Notes under the pieces: generated by a model
The model's database searches: none
Seen by the model: the letters and a program-made list of their open reading frames with translations, nothing else
Told to the model about the DNA's origin: nothing
In this document: one piece after another, positions 4,869 through 6,106 of the stretch
Layout: each line of letters begins with the position of its first letter
Position numbering within the stretch: the stretch's first letter is position 1
DNA from: Desulfobulbaceae bacterium
GTDB taxonomy: Bacteria; Desulfobacterota; Desulfobulbia; Desulfobulbales; Desulfocapsaceae
Assembly: GCA_027067035.1 (NCBI GenBank)
Contig: JAMOMO010000428.1
Span: forward strand, 1-6,106
DNA: 6,106 nt
Direction: 5' to 3'
Position numbers and translations under genes: made by a program

Positions 4869-6106
4869 ATGCGTTGGAATGATATATCAATGGTCAAAAA
4901 ACTGGCCATCGGTTTTGGTTTTGTCGGCCTCTTACTGATCGTCATCAGTCTGGTCAGCGGTTACGGTTTTAAAAATCTGGCAAAACAAATTGACCAGAAC
5001 ATCTATCTGGGAGAACTGGCGGATAACATGCTGAACCGCGAGATCGACCACATGAACTGGCAAAACAGGGTGATAATCTTCCTGCTTGATGACAATGCCA
5101 CCACACTGAACGTTTCCACCAATGACCATAGCTGTAAACTGGGTAAGTGGCTCTACAGTGACAAACGGAAAGAGGCGGAGAAGATCCAGCCTTCCCTGGC
5201 ACCGATGTTCAACAAACTGGAAGGTCCCCACCGTGATCTCCATGAGTCCGCCAAAGAGATCCAGGCAAAAGTGGACGAGGATGACGGCTTCAAGGATGAC
5301 GCCATGGTCATCTACAATACAAAAACCAGAAAATCACTCAAGAGCATTAAAGCCACATTTTCAGATATCAGTGAACTGGTGAACAAGAGTGTCCAGAAAG
5401 GGAATCAGGAATTACAGAATAATGTGACGCTCAAAATCAGAATGATTGTGACCCTTACAATCCTGGCACTGCTGCTGGCGTTTCTCTTCAGCTTTTTCAT
5501 ATCGAAAAAAATCAGCAGTACCCTGAGAAAGTCCGTTGACCTGGCCGAATCTCTGGCCGACGGTGATCTCACCAGGCGACTGGATCTGAAACAAAAAGAT
5601 GAGCTCGGCCTGCTTGCCACTGCCTTAAACAAGATGGCAGATAAACTCAATACCATAATCGGCAACATGAACAGTGAGGTTCTCGGCCTGTCCTCCACCT
5701 CAACTGAGTTGAATGTCATTGCCCAGTCAATGTCTGAAAACAGTGGCAATGTCTCGGACCGTGCAAGCTCGGTGGCTGCTGCAACCGAACAGCTGAGTAA
5801 CAATATGAATTCAGTCGCTGCAGCCAGTGAGGAGGCATCCACCAATGTCTCCATCGTGGCCACCGCTTCTGAGGAGGTAACAAACTCCATTGCAGAGGTT
5901 GATGCAAAAACAAAAGAAGCCAGAGATATCACGGAAGATGCTGTCAAGCTTGCAAGCAGTTCTTCACAGAAAGTAGATGCCCTTGGGAAAGCTGCCAACC
6001 AGATATCCAAGGTAACTGAGGTTATCACGGAAATTTCAGACCAGACCAACCTCCTTGCCTTGAATGCCACCATTGAGGCCGCACGAGCCGGGGAAGCCGG
6101 AAAAGG
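4869..6106 (+). CDS. Methyl-accepting chemotaxis protein with extracytoplasmic CZB (zinc-binding) sensor domain, 3' partial
   Basis: The frame runs from ATG 4869 (AGGAGA at 4855-4860, 8 bases upstream) through the right edge, giving 412 complete codons. An N-terminal transmembrane helix spans about 12-33 and a second about 190-212. Between them is a CZB-type domain: HMNW (61-64), HSCKLGKWLY (87-96) and HRDLH (121-125). H61, C89, H121 and H125 match the 3His/1Cys zinc-ligand set known for CZB. A HAMP domain (about 211-263, with a DGDLT-type turn at 231-235) and the helical signalling domain follow. The window ends inside the conserved hairpin tip that contacts CheW/CheA (ISDQTNLLALNATIEAARAG, 389-408). 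By family knowledge it controls CheA kinase activity in response to a ligand or redox/zinc state. The ligand is not determinable here. It lies downstream of a strong terminator and is therefore its own unit. Confidence 0.93.
   Translation, partial: MRWNDISMVKKLAIGFGFVGLLLIVISLVSGYGFKNLAKQIDQNIYLGELADNMLNREIDHMNWQNRVIIFLLDDNATTLNVSTNDHSCKLGKWLYSDKRKEAEKIQPSLAPMFNKLEGPHRDLHESAKEIQAKVDEDDGFKDDAMVIYNTKTRKSLKSIKATFSDISELVNKSVQKGNQELQNNVTLKIRMIVTLTILALLLAFLFSFFISKKISSTLRKSVDLAESLADGDLTRRLDLKQKDELGLLATALNKMADKLNTIIGNMNSEVLGLSSTSTELNVIAQSMSENSGNVSDRASSVAAATEQLSNNMNSVAAASEEASTNVSIVATASEEVTNSIAEVDAKTKEARDITEDAVKLASSSSQKVDALGKAANQISKVTEVITEISDQTNLLALNATIEAARAGEAGK

Noticed and set aside
4642..4890. Minus-strand open frame of 82 codons across the purH-chemoreceptor spacer
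   Set aside because: It covers the terminator stem and the poly-T tracts, producing low-complexity Lys runs, and lacks a ribosome-binding site of note.
5405..6073. Minus-strand open frame of 222 codons opposite the chemoreceptor
   Set aside because: The Ser/Ala/Leu-rich translation mirrors the Ala/Glu/Ser-rich signalling helix on the + strand, which carries a firm HAMP and chemoreceptor hairpin signature.

Overview
This window reads as an ordinary chromosomal segment of a bacterium with anaerobic traits. It holds five genes, all on the + strand. The best guess for the host is a Desulfobulbales-type sulfate reducer or relative (Desulfobacterota, the former Deltaproteobacteria). That guess rests on the oxygen-sensitive radical-SAM ThiH, the free-standing AICAR transformylase resembling proteins I associate with that group, and the CZB-type chemoreceptor. 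It is an inference from remembered family resemblance, not a database result.

Layout. (1) Positions 3-1007 hold the 3' part of a GlmU-like sugar-nucleotide pyrophosphorylase. Its start lies just left of the window, and it ends after a short left-handed beta-helix, so the acetyltransferase half of GlmU is absent. (2) Positions 1008-1223 are a gene-free spacer with a perfect 10-bp hairpin, a weak candidate promoter and a faint, unconvincing resemblance to a THI box. (3) Positions 1224-3313 are thiS-thiG-thiH, with single-base gaps at both internal junctions. (4) Positions 3344-4633, 30 bases downstream of thiH, encode a stand-alone AICAR formyltransferase (the C-terminal half of classical PurH, without IMP cyclohydrolase). 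The operon closes with a textbook rho-independent terminator at 4662-4704. (5) Positions 4705-4868 are an AT-rich promoter region with a small inverted repeat over the proposed -10. (6) Positions 4869 to the right edge are the 5' part of a methyl-accepting chemotaxis protein whose sensor region, between two membrane helices, is a CZB zinc-binding domain. This gene has no stop codon inside the window.

How the genes work together. ThiS carries sulfur as a C-terminal thiocarboxylate, ThiH makes dehydroglycine from tyrosine, and ThiG joins these with deoxyxylulose 5-phosphate to form the thiazole of thiamine. ThiF, needed to activate ThiS, is not in the window. The purH-like gene appears to be co-transcribed. 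This may be metabolically meaningful: the pyrimidine half of thiamine is made from AIR, a purine intermediate upstream of the AICAR that this enzyme consumes. The GlmU-like gene and the chemoreceptor look like unrelated flanking units.

I found no rRNA, tRNA, CRISPR, insertion sequence or clearly novel system. The points most worth checking are the extracytoplasmic CZB chemoreceptor, the two single-domain versions of normally bifunctional enzymes (GlmU and PurH), and the thi-pur operon junctions.
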